Assembly (NCBI RefSeq): GCF_900078365.1
Contig: NZ_LT598653.1
Coordinates: 682,001 to 746,000, forward strand
Length of the DNA stretch: 64,000 bases
Direction of reading: 5' to 3'
Source of the DNA: an uncultured Sphingopyxis sp.
GTDB lineage: Bacteria > Pseudomonadota > Alphaproteobacteria > Sphingomonadales > Sphingomonadaceae
The position numbers and the translations under genes are program-made. The notes under the pieces are model-generated. The model worked only from the letters and a program-made list of their open reading frames with translations, did not search any database and was not told the DNA's origin. Position 1 is the stretch's first letter. Each line of letters starts with the position of its first letter. Below, one piece after another: positions 43,353-51,864 of the stretch.

Positions 43353-44154
43353 ATGCCCGGGCCCACGTCTCACTGCGACTGGCGGGACCCGGCGCCCTAC
43401 CGGCGGCTGCGCGGCATCGACCGTTCGGGGATGATGTGGGAGTGGCTGCGACGGGACCCGGCCTATGTTGCCTGGTACACGTCGGCGAGTAGGGCGACGC
43501 GCGATGGCTGCGACCGGCCAGGGCGCCTGGCCTGGGGCTTGCTCTTTCGCCGAAGATCCCTCGCGGGCGGCACCCGATGCGCGGGTCGTGTGGGATGCAG
43601 GTATCGATCTCGATACATTGCGCGTCGCAGCTCTGCCGGTCGACCCGCGGCATGCCGACCGGTTCGATCACGACCGGTTCGCGCGCTGGCTCTACGTCGT
43701 CACCGATCCCGAGGGGCGTGAGCATGCGGTTCTTTCCGATGGCTACCGGCGCATTCGCATCGATGTCGAAGAGGGAAGCCTGGCGGACGGCCGCCCGGTA
43801 CTGCTTCGCTATCTGCTTTCCGGTTCGGTCGGCCGCGACACGGATGCTCGGCTGCTTCCGCTTCGCCGGGCCGCCGGGCTGTTCCGGACCGGCCGCTTCC
43901 TGCCCGCGCTCTTTCCCGTCGAGCGCCGGATCGAGAGACTGATCGATGTTCTGAGAGTCGCGGACGCCCTCAAGGCCGGTGCATCGCAGCGTGACATTGC
44001 ATGCGCCCTGTTCGGAGACGAGCGGATATCATTGGACTGGCGGGCGGCATCGGATTCGCTGCGTTCGCGGGTGAGACGGCTTGTCCGCGAGGCGCGGCGC
44101 ATGGCAGCGGGCGGCTATCGGAATCTGTTAGGAGGCCATGGCCTGGATGAATGA
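43353..44154 (+). pseudogene. DUF2285-type (DUF6499/DUF2285) protein gene, frameshifted
   Basis: The first part, from the ATG at 43353, reads MPGPTSHCDWRDPAPYRRL and MMWEWLRRDPAYVAWYTSAS, a DUF6499-like N terminus, and stays recognisable to AWGLLF. The homology then continues in the next frame (FAEDPSRAAPDARVVWDAG) to the stop at 44154 with the DUF2285 end (IERLIDVLRVADALKAGASQRDIACALFGDE). One extra T in the TTT at 43545-43547 explains the shift. These proteins are typical of alphaproteobacterial integrative/conjugative elements. A sequencing error is possible; otherwise this is a broken remnant of a mobile element. Confidence 0.75.
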
Positions 44155-44372
44155 TTTTGCGCCGATATCGGCAAGGAGATGCGCAAATTACCGCAAAAGT
44201 CCGGCAACCAACCACGATGATCGTCGAGCGTTACGCAACAATAGCTAATGAGAATTCAGGAAATTGCGCCCCAAGCTGGGACTTTACGCGCATAGGCCGC
44301 CCTTCAGGCGTTCGCGGGAACGGATAACCTCCGAAAAACCGGTTCATTGGGCATCAGAAGGCCCCACGAACC

Positions 44373-45719
44373 TTATTTCAGCAGCACCAGCTCCTCGGCC
44401 ATGCTCGGGTGCAGCGCGACCGTCGCGTCGAAATCGGCCTTGGTCAGCCCCGCCTTCACCGCGATCGCCGCCGCCTGCAGGATTTCGGGGGCATCGGGGC
44501 CGATCATGTGGAGGCCGACGACCTGGTCGGTCGCGGCGTTGACGATCATCTTGTAAAGCGCGCGCTCGTTGCGCCCCGCGAGGACATTCTTCATCGCGCG
44601 AAAATCGCTGGTGTAGACGCGGATCGAGCCCAGCTTGTTGCGCGCCTCGGCCTCGGTCATCCCGACCGCGCCGATGGGCGGATGGCTGAACACCGCGCTG
44701 GGGACGTTGCTGTAATCGACCACAGTCGGCTTTTCGCCGTAGAAGCTGTCGGCGAAGGCCTGCCCTTCGCGGATCGCGACAGGAGTAAGCTGGATACGAT
44801 CGGTGACGTCGCCGACCGCAAAGATGCTCGGCACCGACGACTGGTTCCGCTCGTCGACCTTGACCGCGCCCTTGTCGTCGAGTTCGACCCCGGCCTCTTC
44901 GAGCCCTAGGCCCTTGGTGTTCGGAGTGCGCCCGGTCGCCATTAGCACGGCGTCGGCCTCGATCGGATCGCAGCCCTCGAGATGGACGATGAGCGTCCCG
45001 TCGTCCTTCTTGTCGATCGACTGGAAAGGCGCGTTGAACTTGAAATCGATGCCCTTGGTCATCGAAATCTGGAGCAGCCGGTCGCGGATCTGTTCGTCAT
45101 AGCCGCGCAGGATGGCGTCGCCGCGATTGACGATCGTCACCTTGCTGCCGAATTCGTTGAAGATGCCCGCGAATTCGTTGGCGATATAACCGCCACCCGC
45201 GATGATGATCCGCTTCGGCAGCGCATCCAAGTGAAAGACCTCGTTCGAGGTGATCGCATGTTCGCTGCCCGGAAACTCGGGAACGTGCGGCCAGCCGCCG
45301 GTCGCGATCAGGATGCGCTCGGCGGTGACTTCGGTCCCGTCGGCGAGGCGTATCTTCTGCGGACCGGCGACCGTTGCACGCGTCTTGAGCACCGTCACCT
45401 TGTGATTGTCGAGGGTCTGTCCATAGAGGCCTTCCAGCCGGTCGACCTCGGCGAGCACATTGTCGCGCAGCACCGGCCAGTCGAACTTGCAGTCGGGCAC
45501 GTCCCAGCCGAACTTGCGCGCGTCGTGGATATCCTCGGCGAAATGGGCGCCATAGACGAGCAGTTTCTTGGGCACGCAGCCGCGGATGACGCAGGTGCCG
45601 CCGACCCGATACTCCTCCGCCACCGCGACGCGCGCGCCGTGCGAGGCGGCGATGCGCGAGGCGCGGACACCGCCCGATCCCGCGCCGATGACGAAGAGAT
45701 CATAGTCGAAATCGCTCAT
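44373..45719 (-). CDS. gor: Glutathione-disulfide reductase
   Basis: 448 residues, standard length. It reduces oxidised glutathione with NADPH. FAD motif GAGSGGVRASRIAASHG, redox-active disulfide GGTCVIRGCVPKKLLVYG, NADPH-binding GGGYIANEFAGIFNEFGSKVTIVNRG, and catalytic C-terminal ALHPSMAEELVLLK. The gene lies 63 bases from the palindrome at 45782 and is divergent from the Rieske oxygenase gene. Supply of reduced glutathione for the two transferases of island 2 is a plausible link. Confidence 0.96.
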   Translation of the reverse strand: MSDFDYDLFVIGAGSGGVRASRIAASHGARVAVAEEYRVGGTCVIRGCVPKKLLVYGAHFAEDIHDARKFGWDVPDCKFDWPVLRDNVLAEVDRLEGLYGQTLDNHKVTVLKTRATVAGPQKIRLADGTEVTAERILIATGGWPHVPEFPGSEHAITSNEVFHLDALPKRIIIAGGGYIANEFAGIFNEFGSKVTIVNRGDAILRGYDEQIRDRLLQISMTKGIDFKFNAPFQSIDKKDDGTLIVHLEGCDPIEADAVLMATGRTPNTKGLGLEEAGVELDDKGAVKVDERNQSSVPSIFAVGDVTDRIQLTPVAIREGQAFADSFYGEKPTVVDYSNVPSAVFSHPPIGAVGMTEAEARNKLGSIRVYTSDFRAMKNVLAGRNERALYKMIVNAATDQVVGLHMIGPDAPEILQAAAIAVKAGLTKADFDATVALHPSMAEELVLLK

Positions 45720-45781
45720 GGATAACCCCTTTATTCCAAAGGCTCATTGCCTCGCGGCATAGCCGATGGATCGGAGGTCTC

Positions 45782-45801
45782 TGTCCATCTTTGGAATGAC
45801 A
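45782..45801. promoter_or_regulatory. Candidate operator, TGTCC-N10-TGACA palindrome (site 5, weaker)
   Basis: CTGTCC, ten bases, TGACAG; outer arms match the consensus but the inner CC/GG are absent and one arm base deviates. It is 131 bases before the Rieske oxygenase start and 63 bases before the divergent gor start. Confidence 0.4.
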
Positions 45802-45931
45802 GAATCTTCCTGGCGAGGCCGTAAATTGATCGAACGAAACGGGATGGCTTCGGATGAGTCCTCGCCGGCATGTCCCGGCATGCCGACAAGAATGAAGCCT
45901 TTATTCCGAGAACCAGCGAGAAGGGACGGGA

Positions 45932-46975
45932 ATGTTCATCGAAAATGCATGGTATGTCGGGGCATGGCCTGAAGAGCTGCAGTTCGGCAATCTTCTATCG
46001 CGACGGATTCTGGGCCAGCAGATATTATTCTATCGCCAGGCCGACGGGACGGCCACCGCGTTGATCGATGAATGTTGTCACCGCAAGGCTCCGCTGTCGG
46101 TCGGGGTGCAGGAGGCCGACAATGTTCGCTGCATGTATCATGGCCTGGTTTTTGCGCCCGACGGCCGCTGCGTGGAAATACCCGGGCAGGACGTCATCAG
46201 TCCACGGATCCGGGTGCGCAGCTATCCTGTCGTTGAACAGGACGGCTATATCTGGATATGGATGGGAGAACCCGAACGCGCAAAAACAGAAGATATCATA
46301 CCGCGCCCCTGGCAGGCGAGCAGCGAATGGGCATGGAAGCCGGGATATGTCCATGTCGGCGCCGATTATCGCCTGATCATGGACAATCTGCTCGACTTTT
46401 CGCACCTCTCCTTCGTTCACCAGAACAGTTTCGGCGGTTCGCGCAGCATGGCGAACACGCAGGCGAAGATCGAGCGCATCGACGGCGGCATTCGTATCAA
46501 GCGGCAATATCCTTCGGACCCGGTTCCGCCCTATATCTCCCGGCTCGCTCCCACGCTCGAAGGGCCAGTGGATCGCTGGCAGACATATGAATGGCGCACG
46601 CTGGGCAATCTGCTCGATCTCGATTCCGGCTTTGCTCCGGCAGGAAAGGGCGCGCTCGACGGAGTCGATGTGCCGGGAGCGCTGCGTTTCCACAGCATCC
46701 AGTCGCTCACACCCGAAACCGAGACCTCAACGCACTATTTCTGGAGCTACACGCGCAACTTCGATCTCGATAACGAGGCGCTCAGCGACAAGATACTCGA
46801 CGAAACCTACGCGGGTCTGGAAGAAGACAAGGTGATGATCGAGGCGCAACAGCAAGTCGTCCTGCGTACCGGCGATCATGACCTGATGGCACTATCCATG
46901 GATGCGGGCGTTGTCCAAGGTCGCAACATGCTGAAAAGGGCTCTCGCGGAGGATCGCGGCGCGGCAGCGGCCTAA
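45932..46975 (+). CDS. Rieske non-heme iron oxygenase (VanA-like demethylase/hydroxylase)
   Basis: 347 residues. The Rieske [2Fe-2S] ligands are in CCHRKAPLSVG and RCMYHGLVF (Cys-x-His, Cys-x-x-His). The mononuclear-iron site is in MDNLLDFSHLSFVHQN with two His, bridging Asp included. N terminus MFIENAWYVGAWPEEL and length fit vanillate demethylase-type oxygenases. No reductase gene adjoins it; the ferredoxin-type reductase at 58006 is a candidate electron donor. GAAGGGACGGG precedes the ATG. O-demethylation, with formaldehyde release, would fit the formaldehyde dehydrogenase at 56889, but this is inference. Confidence 0.92.
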   Translation: MFIENAWYVGAWPEELQFGNLLSRRILGQQILFYRQADGTATALIDECCHRKAPLSVGVQEADNVRCMYHGLVFAPDGRCVEIPGQDVISPRIRVRSYPVVEQDGYIWIWMGEPERAKTEDIIPRPWQASSEWAWKPGYVHVGADYRLIMDNLLDFSHLSFVHQNSFGGSRSMANTQAKIERIDGGIRIKRQYPSDPVPPYISRLAPTLEGPVDRWQTYEWRTLGNLLDLDSGFAPAGKGALDGVDVPGALRFHSIQSLTPETETSTHYFWSYTRNFDLDNEALSDKILDETYAGLEEDKVMIEAQQQVVLRTGDHDLMALSMDAGVVQGRNMLKRALAEDRGAAAA

Positions 46976-47031
46976 TTTGACCGGCAGGCTCCCGACCCGC
47001 ATTCGTCCGATCTTGGCCGAATGCGGGACAG

Positions 47032-47068
47032 GCCCCTCCGCGCGCTCGTGCTGACAGCGCGGAGGGGC
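47032..47068. terminator. Bidirectional Rho-independent terminator
   Basis: A 12-bp perfect stem (GCCCCTCCGCGC with GCGCGGAGGGGC), 13-base loop, T4 on the right. It lies between the convergent Rieske oxygenase and LuxR-type genes and abuts the latter's TAA stop. Confidence 0.8.
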
Positions 47069-47070
47069 TT

Positions 47071-47862
47071 TTACATGGCGAGTGCGAAGAGTTCGTTGTG
47101 ACAGGTAATACCGAGCTTGGCATAGGCTCGCCGGCGGTAGGTGACGACGCTTGTCTGGCTGATTTCAAGATCGAGCGCAGTCCCCTCGATCGACTGACCA
47201 TACAGCATGCGCGAGCAGACATCGATCTCGCGATCGCTGAGCTTGTCGTTCAGACGGCGAACGCGATGCTCCAGCGCTTCCAGCGACAGGCGTCGAACAC
47301 GGCCTTCGCCGGGACCCGATATCAAATCCGCGTGACGCATGATCGCGGGGAGTAGGATTTCGGCGACGCCCGAAAGAAACTGAGGCGCGTCCTCGCCGAA
47401 GCGTCCGCGGCTCGACACACGATATAAATTGATCTGGTAATCGAGGCCGTTCACGCGCGAAAAGATTGTCAGGCGTTCGCCGATGTCGGGATTGGTATAA
47501 CAGGCCTGCCGATACGAAGCGTTGAGCACGTCCTTGCCCGTTACACGGACCAGCAGATAGCCGCCCGGTACCATCCGGCGGCGGCTGACCGATCTGACCG
47601 GGTCCAGATGCGTGAAACGGTGAAAATATTCGCGCGAAACGGCGTCGCTCAAATGGCTGCCGCCAACACTGGTGGCGGCGCGGAAATCGACATCGCCCTT
47701 GGCGTTGATGCGCAGTAGCGACAGATGGTCGACGCCCACCGCCTCGTCGAGCGCGTCGAGCGCGGAAGTGGCGAACTCGTCCTGCCCGATCGCAGACACC
47801 AATGTTGCCATCTTTCGCAGCGGCGATGTACTTCGCCCCGGAAATTCCTCGACAGACAGCAT
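47071..47862 (-). CDS. LuxR-type HTH transcriptional regulator (island 2)
   Basis: 263 residues. The N-terminal domain has a faint resemblance to autoinducer-binding domains (YFHRFTHLDPVRSVSRRR). The C-terminal HTH is LSDREIDVCSRMLYGQ through SVVTYRRRAYAKLGI. It is a close relative of the regulator at 9406-10179 in the DNA-binding half, with the N-terminal parts diverged. That is expected if the two proteins bind the same operator but sense different ligands. It adjoins the Rieske oxygenase (convergent) and the MFS gene (same strand, upstream). Confidence 0.88.
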   Translation of the reverse strand: MLSVEEFPGRSTSPLRKMATLVSAIGQDEFATSALDALDEAVGVDHLSLLRINAKGDVDFRAATSVGGSHLSDAVSREYFHRFTHLDPVRSVSRRRMVPGGYLLVRVTGKDVLNASYRQACYTNPDIGERLTIFSRVNGLDYQINLYRVSSRGRFGEDAPQFLSGVAEILLPAIMRHADLISGPGEGRVRRLSLEALEHRVRRLNDKLSDREIDVCSRMLYGQSIEGTALDLEISQTSVVTYRRRAYAKLGITCHNELFALAM

Positions 47863-47949
47863 CAGTTCCCTCCTGTCTGCGACGCTTGTTTTTCGTTCGG
47901 TCGCTATGACGTTAGATATCTTATAAACCGCCGTGCCGCCAAGCGCCTT

Positions 47950-49275
47950 CTAGTCGGCGGGACATGGTACGGCTCCGCTGCGCTGATCGGCACCGGGGCG
48001 CGTCGGCAGCATCCAGATCGCAATGGCCGCCACCAGCGAACCGGTCGCCATCAGGATGGCGATCGTTGCCTTGTCGACTTCGGCCGTCATGAGGACACCG
48101 GCAAGGACAGGGCCGACAGCAGCACCCGACCGCCCGATGCCGATGATGACGCCCGTTCCCGTGGCGCGGAGCGCAGTCGGATACAGGTGCGCGATCAACG
48201 CATACAGACCGACCGAAGCACCGATCATGCAGAATCCGATTGCGAAGCCGGTCAATTTGAGGGTCGGCCCCGACGTCAGGTCGCCGAATATCGCTACCGC
48301 CGCCATCGTTCCTGCCAGAAGCGGGACCGTCGAGAGCTTCAGGCCGAAATGCCCGGCGAACCAGCCAAAGGCCAGGCCGCCGACAACGCCCCCGATATTG
48401 ATCCACATCGAAACCAGCGCCGCCGTGCCCGGATCGTGCCCGATATCCACCACGATCGAGGGAACCCAGCCGAGCACGAAATATGTGGTCATCGTGTGCA
48501 GCGAATAGGCGATGGTCAGCGTCGCGGTGGTCAGGAGAAAAGTGTGCGAAAAAATGTCGAGGCGCCTGATGGTGGGGCTCGACCCGTCGTCGCGGACGAG
48601 CGTCGCGAGCCGATGGCCGAGTTGCCGCAGTACCGCATTGGCATCGGCGAGCGCGCCGGCACCTTGTTTAGACATGATGAACGCGATGGATTCGGGCATG
48701 ATGAGGAAGACGAGGGGGATCATCGCCGCTGTCGCTGCCGCGCCGATCCAGAGAACCGCTTCCCATCCATGAGCGGGCAGCAGCGCCGCCGATGTTGCCG
48801 CGACAAGGACGCCGCCTACGGGATAGCCGACGCCCATCAGGCCGATCGCGAGATTACGCCAGCGCATATTGGCATATTCATAGGCCATCGCCGTAATAGT
48901 GCCGACCAAGGCGCCGATCCCGAGGCCCGTCGTCAGGCGCCAGAAGGACAGCGTTGCGATATCCGACGACAGCGGCGCCATCGCCATCGATATCGCCATG
49001 ATCGTCAGGCAGATGATGATCATCGTCCGGCGACCGAGGACGTCGGCCAGCGGCGAGAGGAACAGCGATCCCAAAGACATGCCGACCAGACTGGACGCGA
49101 TGACGATTCCGATCTGCTCGTGCGTGACCTGCCATGCCTCTCGGATCACCGGCGCCGCGAAGGTGATTGCAAGCATGTCGAAACCATCGAGAGCATTGAG
49201 CACGAGGCAGATCACGACGGCCAGCCATTGGCGCCAGGTCATCCGGTCTTGCGCGATGATTTCGCGAGGGTCCAT
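47950..49275 (-). CDS. MFS transporter, aromatic acid:H+ symporter (AAHS) type
   Basis: 441 residues with 12 predicted hydrophobic segments. The AAHS signature is in the first helix (LVLNALDGFDMLAITFAAP) and the loop 2-3 motif LSPLADVLGRRTMIIIC. The helix 11 region GVIIGIGRSGAAVGPVLAGVLM is also typical of PcaK-like carriers. It probably imports an aromatic acid that enters island 2. Same strand as the TonB receptor upstream and the LuxR-type gene downstream. Confidence 0.93.
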   Translation of the reverse strand: MDPREIIAQDRMTWRQWLAVVICLVLNALDGFDMLAITFAAPVIREAWQVTHEQIGIVIASSLVGMSLGSLFLSPLADVLGRRTMIIICLTIMAISMAMAPLSSDIATLSFWRLTTGLGIGALVGTITAMAYEYANMRWRNLAIGLMGVGYPVGGVLVAATSAALLPAHGWEAVLWIGAAATAAMIPLVFLIMPESIAFIMSKQGAGALADANAVLRQLGHRLATLVRDDGSSPTIRRLDIFSHTFLLTTATLTIAYSLHTMTTYFVLGWVPSIVVDIGHDPGTAALVSMWINIGGVVGGLAFGWFAGHFGLKLSTVPLLAGTMAAVAIFGDLTSGPTLKLTGFAIGFCMIGASVGLYALIAHLYPTALRATGTGVIIGIGRSGAAVGPVLAGVLMTAEVDKATIAILMATGSLVAAIAIWMLPTRPGADQRSGAVPCPAD

Positions 49276-49328
49276 TCTGTCTTTCCTTGAACGCGCTGAA
49301 TATCCGGCGACCGGTTCGCCCGCCTAAC

Positions 49329-51638
49329 TCAATAGTCGAAGCCGATCGTCACGCCGAACGTCCTGGGCTGCCCGCGCAATTGTGCGAGCAGCGTCGGTGA
49401 TGCGCTGCTGACAAAGGTCACATAATTCTTGTCGGTGAGGTTGCGGACAAACAGGGCGGCATGCCATCCTCGGCCGTGCGAGCGCACACCCAACCTGGCA
49501 TCGAACAGTGCATAGCCGTCGACGTCCAGATCGGGCAGCGCGCCGAGGCCCGAATTCTGCTTGCTCTGGTAGCTGAAGTTTCCGCCGACATAGGCGTCAA
49601 GGCCGCTGCCGATTTCCGTCCCATACTCGGCATCCCCCGTGAGCTGCCATTTGGGGGTTAGCGGGAATTGTTCGCCGCCGACATCGACCGGCTGACCAAA
49701 AGCATTGAAGTTCTGGAACGACCCCTTGATCCGCGAGCCGACATAGGTTCCGCCCAGGTTGAGCGAGAAGGAGTCGGAGGGCGTCCAGCCGATCTGCAAT
49801 TCGGCGCCTTGAACGCGCGATTTCGGGACATTGACCAGCGCATTGAGCGCGCCGAGAACGGGGTCGATGATTTTTCCGCGAAACTGCTTGTCGGTATAAT
49901 CATAATAGAAGGCAGCGCCATTGAGCTGCAGTTGGCGGTCGAGCAGGCTGAGTTTGAATCCGGCCTCGAATGCGAGGACCGATTCCTGCGTCGCCGGCCG
50001 GAACTGGATGCCATAAGTGGCGCCCGACGTCGGGAAAGCGCCGCTCTTGTACCCGCGGCTCACATTGACATAAACAAGCTTGCCTGCGCCGACCTCATAG
50101 TCCGCGCCGAGCCGCCACGACAGATTATCCTCCGCCAGCGTGTCGCGGAACTGATCGGGCAGGAAATTCGTGTCGAGCGATGCGCAGGCGCCGGGCGGAA
50201 TCGTGATCGGCCGGCCGTTGCGCGCCGTCGCGATCGCCGATAGCAGGGCGGCCAGCTGGCCGCTGCCATTGTCGTACATGCATCCCTCGAAACGGCGCCG
50301 ATCGTCCGAATAGCGTGCGCCGGCATGGAGGGTTACGCCGCTGTCCAGTTCATAGTCGAGATTGGCGAAGGCGGCGTAAGTGTCGACGATGGTGCTGTTG
50401 CGCGTGTCGACGCCGTCAAACGGCACGCCGATGTTGGAGAAGGTAGCGGCGAGCGAGTCTGCAATCTTTTCATGCTGGTAATTGCCTCCCACGAGCCAGA
50501 AGAACCGGCCGGCCTCCCCCGACAATCGCAATTCCTGCGAGAATATTTCAAGATGCCCCGGCGTCGAATATTCATTGGCGCGCAGCGTGGTTCCGTCTGC
50601 ATCGACCAAGCCGTTGCGATCGAGTTCCTGCCATGTCGTGATCGAAACCAGATCGACATTGCTTCCCAGCGTATATTCGACGCGGCCCGACAGCTGGTAA
50701 TAATCATTGTGGCGCTTGTAGGCGAAGCCGGGCGTCCAGTCCGCGGCCCTGTTGGTGTCGGGCGCCAGCGGATAATTGACCAATTCGGGCGGCAGGGCGG
50801 CCGGGTTTACGAGCACCCGCAGGAATTGATAGGCTTGGTTGTCGGACCGGTCGCGCCAGCCGTTGGCGTTGAGCCGGATCCGCAGCTCGTCGGCGGGTTC
50901 GATGTCGACCAGCAGGCGGCCGACGAGCAAATCCTTTTCGCCGATCCCGTCGCGGCGCGTGAAGCTGCGTTGCCAGTCGTCGCCGCGGGTATAGCGTATG
51001 GCCGCGCGCGCGCTGACGCCTTCGCCCAGTGGTCCTGTGACATGACCTTGCAGCGTCAATGCATCGAAGCGGCCATAGCTGATTTCGCTGCTGGCGCCGA
51101 AAACATCCTCCGGTTTGGCCGCGATATAGTTGATCGCGCCGCCGGTCGAATTCTGCCCGTATAGCGTGCCTTGCGGTCCCTTGAGGACCTCGACGCGCTC
51201 AAGGTCGAGTGACGCGCCGGTGGTCAGGATCGAATAGGGCAGCGGCGCCTCGTCGCTGTAGACGCTGACCGCCGGCGGAGCCGCAAGGCTGGTATCGTAG
51301 AAGCCGATGCCGCGGAGCGTGAATACGGGGACGCCATAGCTGGACGGGGTGAAATTGAAGCCCGGGACGATCTTGGCAAGATCGCCGGTATCCACGACGC
51401 CGGCCTGGGCAAGGGCGTCTTCGCCCGCCGCAGTGATCGACATGCCGACCGAGTTGATGCTTTCGGCGCGTTTCGTCGCCGTCACGATGATGTCGCCCGA
51501 TCCGTCCGCGGCAACGCTGGCGCTGTCGCTGTCGCCGATCGCCGGCGGCATTTCTTCTTGCGCCTTTGCCAATTGCGGCAGCGCCAGCGCCAGCATGGCA
51601 ACGGCGGACACGGACACGGTATACTGGCGGCGCAACAT
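49329..51638 (-). CDS. TonB-dependent outer-membrane receptor (island 2)
   Basis: 769 residues from the ATG at 51638 with GGGAGACTGCC upstream. Signal peptide (1-26, ending LAKAQ), TonB-box-like GDIIVTATKRAES, plug blocks (DLERVEVLKGPQGTLYGQNSTGGAI) and a barrel ending TFGVTIGFDY. The C-terminal aromatic is Tyr. No STN domain. It has the same length as the island 1 receptor. Divergent from homogentisate dioxygenase with the palindrome at 51757 between them. Confidence 0.95.
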   Translation of the reverse strand: MLRRQYTVSVSAVAMLALALPQLAKAQEEMPPAIGDSDSASVAADGSGDIIVTATKRAESINSVGMSITAAGEDALAQAGVVDTGDLAKIVPGFNFTPSSYGVPVFTLRGIGFYDTSLAAPPAVSVYSDEAPLPYSILTTGASLDLERVEVLKGPQGTLYGQNSTGGAINYIAAKPEDVFGASSEISYGRFDALTLQGHVTGPLGEGVSARAAIRYTRGDDWQRSFTRRDGIGEKDLLVGRLLVDIEPADELRIRLNANGWRDRSDNQAYQFLRVLVNPAALPPELVNYPLAPDTNRAADWTPGFAYKRHNDYYQLSGRVEYTLGSNVDLVSITTWQELDRNGLVDADGTTLRANEYSTPGHLEIFSQELRLSGEAGRFFWLVGGNYQHEKIADSLAATFSNIGVPFDGVDTRNSTIVDTYAAFANLDYELDSGVTLHAGARYSDDRRRFEGCMYDNGSGQLAALLSAIATARNGRPITIPPGACASLDTNFLPDQFRDTLAEDNLSWRLGADYEVGAGKLVYVNVSRGYKSGAFPTSGATYGIQFRPATQESVLAFEAGFKLSLLDRQLQLNGAAFYYDYTDKQFRGKIIDPVLGALNALVNVPKSRVQGAELQIGWTPSDSFSLNLGGTYVGSRIKGSFQNFNAFGQPVDVGGEQFPLTPKWQLTGDAEYGTEIGSGLDAYVGGNFSYQSKQNSGLGALPDLDVDGYALFDARLGVRSHGRGWHAALFVRNLTDKNYVTFVSSASPTLLAQLRGQPRTFGVTIGFDY

Positions 51639-51756
51639 TGGCAGTCTCCCTCTCAGGTCCGGGCTCTGACGGCCCGCAATCTCCCGTCCTGCCTAGCGCA
51701 AGCGTCGAGGTCATACGTCATCTCCATTGAGGACGCGGAGGGAGGGCGGCGCCTGC

Positions 51757-51776
51757 TGTCCCCAATCGGGTGGACA
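51757..51776. promoter_or_regulatory. Candidate operator, TGTCC-N10-GGACA palindrome (site 4)
   Basis: CTGTCC, ten bases, GGACAG. Both outer arms match the consensus exactly. It lies 89 bases before the homogentisate dioxygenase start and 119 bases before the divergent TonB receptor start. Confidence 0.65.
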
Positions 51777-51864
51777 GCCCTTTTCCGCGAACGGGCCATC
51801 ATGGCCGCCGAGCCCGGCAATGACGTGTCGACATCCGATCGACCGGGAGAGAACTGGAAGAGCG

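Noticed and set aside
43545..43547. Programmed frameshifting in the DUF2285 gene
   Set aside because: Only three Ts and no stimulatory structure or stop-codon arrangement seen; a mutation or sequencing error is simpler.
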